A stretch of 64,000 nucleotides of DNA from Ostrinia nubilalis (GCF_963855985.1 NC_087107.1:4340001-4404000); one strand, 5' to 3'; shown: positions 11,700-23,639, numbered from the stretch's first letter. Notes: a model not told the origin generated them from the sequence alone. Program-made: numbers and translations.

Positions 11700-12639
11700 T
11701 CAACATATATTTTCCCATGTTGTGTAAATATTTTTCCTACTAGTTATTATTTATTAGCTGATCCAAATAACTTTAGAAACTATACTAATTTATTATAATT
11801 GTAACAGTCAAAAGTCATAAGTGGTTTTGACCAAGGGCGTTAGTCAAAATTACTAGGAAATAATTAAAAATAATTGGAAAGTGTAGTATTTGTGTGATTT
11901 GTGCATACAAAATAATGACACCTAAGGTTTTTCTCATAATATTTTTAACAAATTTAGCTTTTTCATTTTTTCAATTTTTATGATGACTATCCTAACTTAA
12001 TTAGGTAATACGTTATTTTATAGCATGATTTTATTTTCTTAAATCATCTTTTAATAATTATCTTTTACCTGACAAATACCTAGTTTCTTCAAATATGAGA
12101 AATAATAAAATCAACATTACTTTAACCGATGTGGGTAGATGTCATCATTTTATTTGTACAAATCACATAAATTACACTCTAAAATAGTTTTATTATTATA
12201 TTTTTGGATGATTTTTTAGGTTCTTTCGTTTGTTCCAAACGCACATACTTAAATACTATAAGAAACGTCTATAAAATTTACCTTCAGTTATTTTAATATC
12301 CTCACTGTGTAGATTTTTAAAATATTTGTTTAGATAATCTAAGAGCGTAAAGAACAAATTATTTAGACTTGGGTATGAAAATGTAAGGTTGTATAGGACA
12401 ATAGATATACTACATGTACATTATACGCCCAAAAATTTGTGTTTACTTGTTCTTTACTACCATGGTAACTGTACTAAAAAATCAAATGTTATTTACATCC
12501 CAATTTTCACGATGAATTCTGTTTAGCTTATCAAATATGATGGGTCGTAAAGGCACTTTTTTTGGGAATTTCGACAAACTAAATATACAGATCGATAGAG
12601 AATTAAATTCTGAGCAAAACTGTATAAATAACTCATTTT
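11700..12639. other. non-coding stretch
   Basis: AT-rich DNA with no extended ORF and no repeat that I recognise. Confidence 0.5.
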
Positions 12640-12775
12640 CGGTATTTTGTCCTTTACGACCTTTGAGCCCAGAGGTATCGATATGTAGGTTTTGAGACTA
12701 CTTTTAGGTTGTCAATATACAAGTATTTACAGACTTACAGCTGGGTATCTCGAATTCCGAGATTCTTACCTAATT
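12640..12775 (-). repeat. uninterrupted paralogue of the host repeat at 8.4-9.7 kb
   Basis: The reverse complement matches 8405-8488 joined directly to 9626-9668. The junction carries a single ATAT at 12681-12684. This gives the insertion boundary of the fold-back element. Confidence 0.75.
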
Positions 12776-12827
12776 TAAGCTTAAATGACTGGACTACAAG
12801 CAGGCCGATTACTGAACGAGGTTTTAA

Positions 12828-13077
12828 TACAGGGTGTTGCTTAGACAAAAACTTACACAGTGAACTCAATCACCGTCCTGGATTCTTTAGCGTAAGTATT
12901 TTTCCAGGGAAAGTCAGGTATTTTGTTATTCATCAACATGACATACTATGTAATGAAGTACATGAGTATCTATCAAATCATAGAAGATAAGATTACTGAC
13001 CGATCTCTTCCTTCAAAGCGTGTGCGAAGCATGTACACTCTTTATCGAATTGTTCTACTTGTTCCGCACACCCTGTA
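12828..13077. mobile_element. MITE-like element, TACAGGGTGT ends
   Basis: TACAGGGTGT at 12828 is mirrored by ACACCCTGTA at 13068-13077, giving a 250-bp unit. Only the terminal 10 nt match clearly, so the call is moderate. Confidence 0.5.
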
Positions 13078-13079
13078 TA

Positions 13080-13880
13080 ATAATATTATTCAATCTAACC
13101 TCATCTCCCACTAAAGTAATCGGTAATCACACAAAAATAGCGCATTATGTCTGGTCAGGCACAGCCCGTGGCAAACAGACATCTTCTATCAAAGACAGAA
13201 TTTTTAGCAATAAAGAAAGAAGAAAGAAAATTTTTAAATCTGAAGAAACTGGATGCTCGAATAAATTACTTCATTAATTTATTCATATTTCTGAAATAAC
13301 AAAAACATTGTAGTTTTTTATTTTTCTATGAAGCTTTTTCTTTTAAACTGGACTGAACTTAACTGACGTGAGTAAACGATATAAAAAAATTTTTTAGACT
13401 AAGAAAATTCGTTAGACGCATAAATAATTTGACTTATCACAAACATGGACTGGCTTATATGTTTGCGCTGAGACAAAGGCACGCGCACACTGGATTGTTT
13501 TATACCACGAGAAGTATTCAACGCACATTGCGCATCTCACAGCCAAATAAAACGTATGAGATACGCTAGTGATGCGATTGATGTCGATATCGATTTTTGG
13601 AATCATAAAGTTCATCAAAGCTTTTTTACAAAAAACCTAACAGGTACTTAACAAAAAACCAGAAACTGAATGACAATATTCATCGAAGCAATTATTGCTA
13701 AATGGCATCGTTGACAACTCTTCATCGCGACAGTCCATTGATATTTACATTGTTGATGTTTGTTGTAAAGAAGTACTTAACACAAACAACATAGCATTCA
13801 CCCAAAAATCATCACCCTCCTTATCATGGATTCCTCAACTTTGGTTACTGTAACAAAATTTCGAAAATTATTTAATAGGT
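13080..13880. other. non-coding stretch
   Basis: Nothing recognisable. Several short frames exist but none has family features. Confidence 0.45.
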
Positions 13881-14106
13881 ACTAGCTTTCCGCCACGGCT
13901 TCGCCCGCGTGGATGTTTGTCACAGAAAAACTTCATCGCGCGCGTCCCTGTTTCAAAAACCGGGATTAAAACTATCCTATGTCCTTTCCCGAGACTCTAT
14001 CTCTATGCCTTTCATCAAAATCGGTTCAGTGGTTTAGGCGTGAAAGCAAGACAGACAGACAGACGGAGTTACTTTCGCATTTATAATAGAAGTATAGATA
14101 TAGATT
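13881..14106 (+). mobile_element. Lepidoptera-type microsatellite-associated repeat (family LA), copy 1
   Basis: Starts ACTAGCTTTCCGCCACGGCT, contains CGCGCGCGTCCCTGTTTCA and a CAGA microsatellite, and ends GTTACTTTCGCATTTATAA. Other copies are at 60284-60512 (+) and 62242-62494 (-). Frames in it are repeat-borne. Confidence 0.75.
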
Positions 14107-14329
14107 TTAGTGTCCATCATAAATCGGTTTTATCGATAACTATCCTGTAGAATAGATCACATCACTAGCTTATAGAATTGTGCATAGCAGCGCGTACCTG
14201 GGAACCTCGCGTTACGCAGCCTCCACTTTCCATTTCCCATATTGCATGCACAATATATTATTATCGCGATAGCTTTTGTATCGGAAGGCAATGCGCGGGC
14301 GCACGGAATTTTATCATTTTATAAAACAG

Positions 14330-14338
14330 TATAAAAGG
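14330..14338 (+). promoter_or_regulatory. possible TATA box
   Basis: TATAAAAGG occurs in a GC-richer patch (14160-14360), with a possible splice donor GTAAGT about 35 nt downstream. No gene can be traced from it, so this is only a candidate. Confidence 0.2.
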
Positions 14339-14865
14339 ATGGGGATGAGTTTGTCTGACTGGAGTAAGTTACTAAGTATGATTGATACTGTTTTTTTTTG
14401 TAATTCGAGCTATATTGTGCCCATCTGCTTTTCTTTTTTTGGCATAGTTTTTTGACGCGGCTGAAATGTAACTGATGATGGCTTAGTTATGGCTAAGATG
14501 GGTAAAAAGCTGTCAAAAAATACCTGATACTCGTATTTTATAGGAGAAAAAGTGATTGAATCTCCCATTTTCACCCAAAATCTAATGGCTATATCGCTAA
14601 ATCATAATCTGGAGCTTTACAACACTAAAATTTCAATACAAAGAAAAGTATAGTATTTTGTATTTAGGTACAAAAGTTCTTCACTTATCAGATGTCTCTT
14701 AAATTCAACCAAATCCTTTTACTGCTATTGATATACCTACATAGTTTGACAGCAGCAACAACTGGAAATCCCAGATATGTAAAACTATGCAATATTCATT
14801 GAAAGCATCAAACACTTAGCACACATTAAACACGCCCTTAACCTTTGACTTACTACGAGTAATAC

Positions 14866-16299
14866 CAGTGGCGGCCCTAGGGCGGTGCGAGCGGTGCGAC
14901 TGCACCGGGCGCCGGTTATGGGGGGCGCCGAAATCAATCGAAACGCGCCCGCTTTCGCCACACGTCACCGAAACGATTATTAAAAAAAATCGTTATTGAC
15001 CGACGATCCATCTGGAGCGCAAACGGGCGGCGGCAGCGTGCAGGGCGGCTTTCTTTGATAACAGAAGCAGGCAGGCGACGTGCGAGGGAGAGAGGTGAAA
15101 TTTCTTTCGTCCGTCGGTCGTCCGTCTCGTCACTTCAGTTGTGTGCGCCGCAGTGTTGTTCTTGATACGGCAATTGCCGTAATATACGGCATTCAGGCAT
15201 CTTAGGCACCATAAATACGGTATACGGCAGCACTTTGATTACCGTATCAAAATATACGGCAATTGAGTAAAGTAGAGTTTTATGAGTTTTTCATGAGTTT
15301 TTAGTAAACAAAAAATAAATATTTCGTCTAATGGAACGAAAAAACTTGTAAACCATAGATGAAGTAGAAGCGCCACGAAAAGAAACGCCAAAAATGCAAC
15401 CTTATCTCTGAGATTTTAATGTCTAAAATCGTTATTTTCTCATTTTGGTAGATTCTTCACTTTTGTTCGGGTAGGTTCTTGGACTAAATTATTCAAAACC
15501 TGAAAGATCCATATTGGAAAAAGCCTGTAGTGATTTGCAAATCAGTTTAACAGATGGGGAAAAATGTGACGTGTCTGGTTGTGAATTGGTTGAGGAACTT
15601 ATGAGCTTGAACCCATTAATAAAAGATCTTCAATCAGCAGAGCCACTTAAAGTTCTCCAACTTATTAAAAAGAATGATTGGCAGGATATTTTCCCAAATG
15701 TGTGGACAGCACTTCGCATCTTGCTGACTATACCTGTAACTGTCGCTAAAGGGGAACGAAGCTTCAGTAAATTGAAACTTATAAAAACTTACCTACGTTC
15801 TACTATGTGTCAGGAAAGACTGTCAGATCTTGGAATCTTGTCCATAGAAAATGCTATTGCTCAGAAGCTAAATTATTCCGAATTAATAAAAAAATTTGCA
15901 AGCGCAAAAGCCAGAAAGGTAGCCATTTAAGTTTTTCATTAAAGTGGTTGTTGGAAGTTTTTTTTTTTAAGACTGTATGTAGCCTATCAGTTTGAATAAA
16001 AGTTGTGAAACAAAATTATTACTTAACTGTTTTTATTTCTCATCTGTACAATTTGCCTCAGCAGGGCATGAGGGTAATACAAGCGGGATTGACGTCATTT
16101 TTTTTATTGCGAATGAGCAGAACAACTGCTATGACAAGCACGATAGTCATCATTGTACTTGCCTCATATATCTATAGTAATTTGGCAGATCTAATACTAG
16201 TAGGTAATCACGGATAAAGTAACTACATAGTATAGGAACAACTCGGGGCGCCATTTTGAGATTTTGCACCACCTAAAACTTTTGCTAGGGCCGCCACTG
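14866..16299 (+). mobile_element. hAT DNA transposon, internally deleted
   Basis: The ends are CAGTGGCGGCCCTAG and its complement near 16285-16299, bounded by an identical 8-bp duplication. Only about 1.43 kb remain, against several kb for autonomous members. The body holds a GC-rich left third, a tract of ATACGGCA/TACGGTAT motifs at 15160-15260, and a transposase 3' fragment. The identical duplications indicate fairly recent insertion, but the truncated transposase means it would depend on a helper. Confidence 0.9.
15475..15930 (+). pseudogene. hAT transposase C-terminal fragment (dimerisation domain)
   Basis: The frame is open from 15475 (preceded by TAG) to the stop at 15928-15930, about 151 codons, with no methionine at its head. 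The second half carries the hAT C-terminal dimerisation signature: an ILLTIPVTVAKGERSFSKLK stretch, then LRSTMCQERLSDLGILSIE, as seen in ZMYM/TTF-type hAT transposases. The RNase-H-like catalytic core and the zinc finger are missing. It therefore cannot encode a working transposase, though the retained domain is undamaged. Confidence 0.88.
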
Positions 16300-16307
16300 A
16301 GTAATAC

Positions 16308-17096
16308 CACAAACTCAACACCAATGTAGTTCCCCGAAGCGGATTATTCTATAAAGGCGGTGATACACAACATGCCAGTAAAACGGATCAGTAACTTGCA
16401 TGTTTGTTAACGACATGTGCTAGTAACTGGCGCAATGTGGATACACAAGTTGCATGCAATTTGCATCCTTAAATGCCTCTATTTCTAACAAAAAACGCTT
16501 GTCAAATACAGGCATGCCAGTTATCGTACACAACTAGATTTGCCCGCGGCTAAGCCCGTGTAAAATTCATTCTGTCTCAGAAAGGCTTTGTCACGTATTG
16601 TTTTCATAATTAGCGACCCGTAAAATCATACAAATTAACCGATGTTGATTTTCAGACTTTAGCACTTCATTTCTTCCTTTTAGAGGATGAATTCCAAAAA
16701 CCTAGAAACACGTGTTTATTCATTTATTTATAGGAATACTCCTATAAATTTGGTAGGTCGGAAAACGCAGCGTTTGGCTGACCTCATAAAGGACGCTGCA
16801 TGCAGGCCGCAACTGACCAGGCGATGTGGAAATCATTTTGGGAGATCTATTTTCAGCAGTGGACGTCCTGTGGCTGTAGTGAAGTTTGGTGGCACCTGCA
16901 AGGAACTGGTATGCAAGTGTGCCAGTTACTGGCAAGTGTATCGCGGCCTTAACGCTAAGTGATTGTTGCGGACGCGTTTGTCCAAGATAATTTTATTTAG
17001 TCCCGCGACTATACGCCCCCATTTTCTCTCCTAAAACAAGTTGATAAGGGGAAATTACTAATATTACTGGAGCTAAGAACCACCTACGGATGAGTG
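16308..17096. other. non-coding stretch with repeat fragments
   Basis: 16543-16600 resembles the left end of the LA repeat family (CCCGCGGCTAAGCCCGTG). An RTE-like tail lies at 16755-16880. TGCATG/TTGCAT words recur around 16380-16460. No gene. Confidence 0.45.
16755..16880 (+). pseudogene. RTE-like LINE C-terminal fragment
   Basis: The sequence aligns by eye with the C-terminal region of the 8.1- and 21.4-kb copies: a DLIKDA segment, then tryptophan-containing decayed sequence, then CAGCAGTGGACGTCCTGTGG at the 3' end. Degenerate with frame damage. Confidence 0.55.
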
Positions 17097-17598
17097 GAGT
17101 TAGCCGGGTACGGAAACATACGGGAGGAAAAAACGCTGTACGATTTTTACAAGTATTTTTATCATTTTTGTTTGGGTTTGTTGATGGTAACATGGAGATA
17201 GTCTGGGCGAGCTGATCATTTAGCTTTACCACTTAACCACTTATTATGTGGGTTGTTTGCACTGATAATTGTGTGTAGTGCTAGTTGATGGGCTTGTGGT
17301 GGGTTTTATTTTCATTTCGCGGTAGGTATTAAAAACTTATTTTAATGAATTAGATACTATCATTTAGGTAGGGACTGCTTATCTGCCTATTGGTGAAACC
17401 CACGTACATACTTATTTAATTGCATAACATAGCTTGAAAGCTACAATATTTAGAATAATGTATGTGTCTTAAGTTAAACACTGTAAGTTAGTAAAAAAAG
17501 CTTTTACAAAAATATTATTAGCACTTCGTTCAACGTTTTTTTCCCGCCCCATGTAGAGTTTTCCTCCCGTATGTCCTCACTTGGCCGGCGTTAGCTAA
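17097..17598. repeat. pair of inverted segments sharing ACATACGGGAGGAAAA
   Basis: The segment at about 17105-17140 and the reverse complement of 17530-17598 share ACATACGGGAGGAAAA and, less well, the GTTAGC / GCTAAC words outside. They may be the ends of a diverged 0.5-kb transposon. The interior is non-coding. Confidence 0.4.
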
Positions 17599-17866
17599 AA
17601 GAGCGCGACTAACATTGCAGCTATTGAAAATTTGAAATAAACGCCTTCGTCCAGCACACACCAAGCACTAAGCGAATGCACCGTGAACTATAATAGGGTG
17701 CGGATTGTATAATGCTGGCTCCGAGCCTAGGTTTCGGTGAAACACTTCGAAATTGATAAGTAGGTACTTAGGTCTATTTTGTTTATAGGTTTGGTCATAA
17801 GTAATGGTCTTTTGAACGCGACACCCTTGTGCTTTTCGTTCCTCGTGGTTTCTACGATGCTTACTT

Positions 17867-17980
17867 AGGCTGAGTTGCACCATCTAACTTTAACCGTAAC
17901 TATAACGATGACTGGTGTTTTTTGTAAGAAAGTTTGACAGATTTTTGACATTTGTTAATTAAGATAATGCAACCCAGCCT
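17867..17980. mobile_element. MITE family M1, copy 4 (inverted)
   Basis: AGGCTGAGTTGCACCATC at the left end and GCAACCCAGCCT at the right; orientation opposite to copies 1-3. Core reads ATGACTGGTG. Confidence 0.8.
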
Positions 17981-17982
17981 TA

Positions 17983-18289
17983 GGGTTGTGGACCCATCGT
18001 AAATGAAACATGTTTCCGTAATATTTTAGTTAAAAATGTAATTTATTTAAAATTTTATTGAGTGACTAGGTATTTTCCACTATTACAATATCTTCATAAT
18101 GACCAAAAATATTTATAACCATTTACAATATAATAAACAAGCGGGTTTTTTATTAACATTAACTAACACGAAGAACAAATTCAAGTTCTGTAGGTTTCTT
18201 CTAGTTCTAAGTTCTATACTTACAATGATGAAGATGACAGAATATCAATTAATTTTACAACTCAAGACTAACCATAGATATGTCAGTAA
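17983..18289. other. non-coding stretch
   Basis: AT-rich with nothing recognisable. Confidence 0.5.
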
Positions 18290-18299
18290 CTAATATAAG

Positions 18300-18500
18300 T
18301 GGGTGTAAATAAACGTAGCAAAATGATTACAAAAAATCCATTCACGGGCAAACAACAACAAACCAAAATAGACCCAATAAAAAGGTCCAAAAGGAATAAC
18401 AATGCGCCACATGGACGCACGGGGACTCGAACTCGTTACGCATCGGCTAATGAGTGAGCGCGGCACTTCATTAGGCCACAAAAACCGACTCCGGCGCATC
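18300..18500 (-). repeat. tRNA-derived SINE-like unit
   Basis: On the minus strand an A-box-like GTGGCCTAATGAAGTGCC is followed by a strong B-box AACGAGTTCGAGTCCCC, then a T-rich body (TTGTTATTCCTTTTGG...). The body shares TGTTATTCC with the unit at 20.1 kb. Confidence 0.5.
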
Positions 18501-18599
18501 TATGCATCTTGTATGAGACACCCGGTGAGCGGGGATATTCTGCAACTGGCTCGACATTTTTTGGTCCAGATTTTTTGTGTATTTTTATGAGAAAACCCT

Positions 18600-18690
18600 T
18601 CTTCTTCTACTTGTCTTCTTGTCGTGTCGACAAAAAACCTATAGTGTCAGCCCAAAACTCCGCTACAAGAGTGGCGTTGTCATTAATGTC
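18600..18690 (+). repeat. repeat family B (target of the R1-clade insertion), single copy
   Basis: TCTTCTTGTCGTGTCGACAA, CAGCCCAAAACTCCGC and AGAGTGGCGTTGTCA occur in order, as they do at 25139-25226 and 29844-29922. Identity of the parent element is unknown. Confidence 0.7.
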
Positions 18691-18699
18691 GCGTTTTTA

Positions 18700-20080
18700 G
18701 TTTCGCTCTCATCAAATGGTAATTCTTTGTGAAAGAACGAGACGACATCGTGACCGGAAAATGGACAGCTGGAACTGTGGCTCACTGTAGGTAATTTTTT
18801 TGTATTGGACAAACCTTTTTTGAATGTAGTGCAAATTTATTTCGAGGACAGAAACTTTACAAAAGAAAGCTCTGATTAAGTATGAGACCAGTATCGTACT
18901 AGCATATAAAACGAAGTCTGAGCGGAAGACGACACTTTAGTGTTTTTTTTAACATTACGCTGTTTAGCTTGTACAAACTGGGTGGATACCAAAATAAAAC
19001 AACTTTACGCAAAGTCTTTGTGAATTCCTTTAAACACAGTGAACTACGAATATTTGAAAATCTTTCAAGAATCTTCAACGTCTCAAAATATTGCAACTTT
19101 GCACAGAATCACCCTCTCTCGGTGTGAGCCAGTTACTCCCAACGATGTATTGCGTATTGTGGCACAACAAATTGATTGGTACGTATCACCGCACAGAGGT
19201 GCCGCCAGCGCCTGTCTCCCCATCACACCATACGCGTAAACTGTACCAAACTTACCTCTTTCCTCTCACCAACACCATGTTAACGTAAAATCAACCCTAA
19301 CAGGAATCAATAAATACTCATTTCCGAATTCAAGCCCGTACAACTCCTTGCAAAGCAACAACTTTTCATTTGCGCGGGCGCAAGCAAGTTTCAATAGTGA
19401 AATGTATGTGGGAAAGAGTTTGATCGACAGCAAAGGTTTATTGGTTGATTGTCAATAATAATGAATGGGTGTAAAAATAAACTCCAGTGCAAACTTGGTT
19501 TTGTAAAGGTGATGTTGCCAGTGTAAGAACTTTACTGATGCGGTAGTTTCAAAATGTACTTATGTTATTTTTTTATCGATTTAAAAATGAGCTTTAATGG
19601 GCATGTGACTATTTCAATGTAAACAATGAAGTAAGTACCTACTTACATTTCATAGGACGAATTTATTTTCATTTATTGCTACTTGGCAGTTATACTTTTA
19701 CTTAGACCCTTGAAGAATTGGGAATCCTAAAAGTTGAAAGTTTTGACTTCTTCTTAAAAGTTGAATCATGTTTTTAAAAATATTTTTAGAGAAAGATAAC
19801 TTTGAGCAATTTTGGCTTAGCGGTAACAACTGGTTATTGAATTGAAAGACAAATGTAGCTCCAAATCGGTACTTAAATCAGACAGATCCATTCATCCAGT
19901 AATTTCCGTTTCATTTGAAAGAAATAATCCTTAAATCTTATTACATCCATTTATCCAGTAATTCCCATTTCAAAGAAAATGTAATCCTTAAATTTCTTAT
20001 TCCCAGCCGCACATTTTATTCGCAATACCCATGAATCATACCGTCCTCGCTACACTAAAGCATTTCATTCGGTGCAGTAC
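18700..20080. other. non-coding stretch
   Basis: No gene. A local duplication is visible at 19888-20003: CATCCAGTAATT plus AATCCTTAAAT(C/T)T blocks repeat once with a period of about 60 bp. Confidence 0.5.
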
Positions 20081-20245
20081 TTAAAAAGAGGAATAACAAT
20101 GGTAGCATACATCCAATAAATACCAGAACAAAAGGCCTGGACAAAAATGATCGGGATTGTTGTAGACGAACGATACGCGGCGTCGAACCCGCGACCGCGC
20201 TACCGTGCCGGCTATGGTGGTCCGACAACCATCGTACTGCGCATC
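20081..20245 (-). repeat. tRNA-derived SINE-like unit
   Basis: On the minus strand TGGATGCGCAGTACGATGG (A-box region) precedes the B-box GTCGCGGGTTCGACGCC, followed by a body with TTGTTCTGGTATTTATTGGA and TGTTATTCC. Confidence 0.5.
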
Positions 20246-21414
20246 CACGGATACAAATTTATTAAAAAACATTGTCTCTTGCTGGCAATTATTAAATAAA
20301 ACATGAGTTAAATTTTTTAATTACATAAACTTTATTAACCTTTATCAGTACCTACATAGGAAATTTGTTATGAGCTAGTGCAGACAATCAATGAAATCGC
20401 ATTGATTAAGATTATTATGCTAATCTCAAAGAAAGCAAAGGTTTTCCTATTAAAATCAGATAAATACATAAATATTAGGTACGTATATTATAAAATAAAA
20501 TATTTAAATTTAAACTGTACCTGTGTGATTAATGTAATATTGTTATAAGCTGCAACATAATTATCCGCTCCATGATGAATAATTTACTAACCAGTGTTTC
20601 TCAATGTAAGTGAATGTATGTATTCTGTTTTGAGAAATAAATGTCTTAAACCATAAACTGTATATTTTACTTTATTTTACGGGGACCGATCTTGCGGGAT
20701 TGACCTCTGGCGCAGTAGCCAACTTTTTAACCACTGATCAAGGTCAGTACAACTTCACAAGTAGTTACTGCACATATAAATATGGTATTTTATTGGTAAA
20801 ATTAAGCAGGTTTATAATGCTTAGTAATGGGAAATTACGAAGAACCCCGACCAGCATCATAATGAAAATGTTTATGACGTAATATGAAATACAAAGTACG
20901 TTTTTGTACGTCATTGATGAGTAACTAATTTTTAGAGTAAAACATGGCGTCATTGGGTAATATTAACAAGCAGTTGAACAGGAACTAAATAAAGGTAAGG
21001 AGGAAAATCAAGTTTTTGCTGCATTAACAATCAATATTTTTATCTGCCTGATGCACTTACACTACGATTACTTGTTTTACGATTTTTTTTTTTCAATAAA
21101 AATAAGTCAGTTGTGTGCATAGTTTTTATTTTAGATATGGACGAGAGCTTATCAATGACTTCTTATTATAGTCTCAATATGTAGATTCGATTTTGCAATA
21201 AAAATGTAATCCTGATGTGCTGGGGACTGTACCTTTTTGCACTCACTTTGCTCGAAATACTATTTATATTTTTGCCTTTCAGATGGTACTTTATTTTGGA
21301 ATCTTAGAACTGGGTACTAAACCTTTTTCCAAAGTTGTATCCAGCCAGTTGTTTACGTAATGAAAAGGTAAAATACCTGAAGTGGCCATGTGGCAATAGG
21401 CCGGGCACATAGTA
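20246..21414. other. non-coding stretch
   Basis: AT-rich with nothing recognisable beyond short low-complexity tracts. Confidence 0.5.
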
Positions 21415-21638
21415 CGCAGAACTGACGGCCGATGGGGCAGCAAGGTTCAGGAATGGAGGCCGCGTACCGGAAAATGCAGCGTGAGACGTCCACCCACAAG
21501 GTGGACCGACGACATCATAAAGGTAGCAGGGAAGCGCTGGACGCAGGCCGCTACCATTCGATCAACATGGAAAGCATTGGGGGAGGCCTATGTTCAGCCG
21601 TAGACGTCCTATGGCTGAAATGATGATGATGATGAAAA
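21415..21638 (+). pseudogene. RTE-like LINE C-terminus with ATG-repeat tail
   Basis: Plus-strand sequence corresponding to the GRWG-KV-EWRP, RWTDDI-KVAG and WKALGEAYVQP-like parts of an RTE-like ORF, with a few frameshifts. The tail is (ATG)n at 21622-21638, different from the GAAC tail of the 8.1-kb copy, so at least two subfamilies are present. Confidence 0.75.
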
Positions 21639-21639
21639 T

Positions 21640-22163
21640 ACCTACCTGGTCCTAGTACAAATGCCTTTGTTCTAGTTGTTAATTTTTTTGACGTTCATAA
21701 GTGTAAGTTAAACTTGATTAAAATATTTTTGATTGGTTTGATTTGATTAGATTTCAAGTACGCCTACTTAACCTTTTTTTTATTTTAAATTTTCGCAAAT
21801 AAATCACAATTCTATAATCAGTGTATCTTCAACTTACTTTACTAGTTACAAGTGCATCATATCATCCAACTCTAGACAACGGTCCCATAAATTCCGCTGC
21901 GAATGCATTCAGAAGCAGTTCGAAGGTCAGGGTGTGTAAAAAGAGGTCATCTTGGCCTGCATTGTTATAAATAAAACATGTATTTGAATGGACAAAATAT
22001 AGACCACAATATTGTGAGTGAACAATGAAAAGGGATTTCGTAGACGAGAAATCTGCAGTGGAAGCTTACAGGGTGGGAAAATAGTATTAGGTAAGTATTA
22101 GTGTTTTACTTGGTAAATTGTGTAAGTTGTCGCCACTTACTCAAAAATTGGAAAAGACAGGCT
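21640..22163. other. non-coding stretch
   Basis: Nothing recognisable. Confidence 0.45.
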
Positions 22164-22541
22164 CTTGTCGCGACAAAGAAAAATTTCCGTGCTTTTAAGC
22201 GATTTTGTAAAAAATATTATTAGCAGGTAGTTGCTAATTGCTCATAAGATTGGCCCCCTTAATTGATATTTATTGTCCGTGGTCATAATCTTTACTTAAA
22301 GGTTTTAAACCTTTGTTTGTCACCTGTCATCCGCTTTGCAATGGAGGGAAGTCGAACCTTAATTTCGAACTCCTCCTATGTTCTTCTGATTAATTTCGTT
22401 GCGGGTCCAATGACAGTTTAACTTTCCCCCGGGACAAACTTGATCTTCATTGGTTGGGTTTTTGTGGCGGTCAAGCTGTAGATTCTGGCTAGACAGGAGT
22501 TGCAGTGGTGGGAACGATAGGTGGGAAAAGTCCCGTATGTT
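22164..22541 (+). mobile_element. 5'-truncated copy of the R1-clade LINE (3' end)
   Basis: Begins within the last codons of ORF2 (TCTTGTCGCGACAA...), passes the ORF2 stop, then runs through a 3' UTR of about 260 bp to AAAAGTCCCG. It preserves the normal order ORF2 end to 3' UTR and so shows what the uninverted 3' end looks like. No clear target-site duplication was found. Confidence 0.85.
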
Positions 22542-23039
22542 GTGGCTGAAATTATGATAACACAACTTCATGATTTTTACGGAAAATGTATCATCATTCA
22601 GAAGCTCTACAATAAAAATAATATTCAATGCAATAAAATATGAAGTCTTGGTATAGGTTTTTCAAAATCGTTTTTCTTCTAAATATATTCACAATAAGCA
22701 TCGAAACCGTATTTTAAGTTTTGCATGCAAATACATTACGAACGGCAATGTAAAGTGTAAGTAAAGAGTAGTGTGCGTTCAGAGATATAACAAAAGCTGT
22801 ATTGTATTTACTTGGCACACTATTATGTAACAGTTTCATTATAAGATCTGTAAATCTTCAGACTTCATATTTTGTAAATGTTCGACTTCTATAGTGTATA
22901 GTGGACCGTAAGATACCCTACGTCACTTGGTACTAAGATAAGCTCCTTGACAAACGTTCAGAAAAGTTGTGCTAAGCCTGGAACAATTAAATAATAATAA
23001 ATAAACTCCGATTTGGCGGAATGTACAAAAAAATGGCTA
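22542..23039. other. non-coding stretch
   Basis: Nothing recognisable. Confidence 0.45.
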
Positions 23040-23120
23040 TTTCCGGTGAAAAAATAATAATTTTATAGATAAATGAATGACGTGCATAAGCAATAAGCAT
23101 TCGTTAAGAAAGGAAAATCC

Positions 23121-23184
23121 AAAATTCATCCCCTAAGGGGATGAAAAGCTCTGGAGCTTTTCATCCCCTTAGGGGATGAATTTT
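23121..23184. repeat. perfect 64-bp palindrome, 31-nt arms
   Basis: Arms at 23121-23151 and 23154-23184 are exact complements around TG. Each arm is itself a dyad (TCATCCCCTAAGGGGATGA). It sits in a repeat fragment (about 23040-23215) related to family LB by the phrase CGTTAAGAAAGGA. Confidence 0.9.
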
Positions 23185-23220
23185 CAAGCTTTGGAGCTTA
23201 ATGCGAGAAACCGGACCAAA

Positions 23221-23580
23221 AACTAGTAAATAAATAAATAAAAGATCTAGATCTGCAGTAATCTGCCGCTAATCCGATGCAGCGCTGGCGGCGCTCCATA
23301 ACTCTGTGCATATTTATTATTTAACGCTAGAAATAATACTCCAAAATTTACCGTCTAAGGAGATGAAATGGGAGTCCAAAGTTAAAAGCGGGTTTTTTAA
23401 CTGGTATTTTGCTACCAGAATCAATGTCTTTTTTTTAAATTGGAAGGTTAAAGCGGATAAAACCGCGACCAAAAAGCTAGCAAATAAATAAATAAACGAT
23501 CTACTCGTAGATCTGCAGTAATCTGCCGCTAATCCGATGCAGCGCTGGCGGCGCTCCATAACTCTCTGCATATTTATTAT
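23221..23580. repeat. direct repeat, about 100-bp units 258 bp apart
   Basis: 23221-23322 and 23479-23580 share TAAATAAATAAATAAA, AGATCTGCAGTAATCTGCCG, CGATGCAGCGCTGGCGGCGC and CATATTTATTAT almost unchanged. A third partial copy with the adjoining CACCATTAGA segment is at 24219-24305 in the same orientation (compare 23549-23636). Family unknown. Confidence 0.8.
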
Positions 23581-23639
23581 GGTATGCGCTCACCATTAGA
23601 CAGATTAGATTAGAGGCTGCGTATCGCACACACCCGATG

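Larger units (their letters stand above)
14858..16307. repeat. 8-bp target-site duplication of the hAT element
   Basis: AGTAATAC is present at 14858-14865 and again at 16300-16307, exactly bracketing the inverted-repeat ends. An 8-bp duplication is the hallmark of hAT superfamily insertion. Confidence 0.9.
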
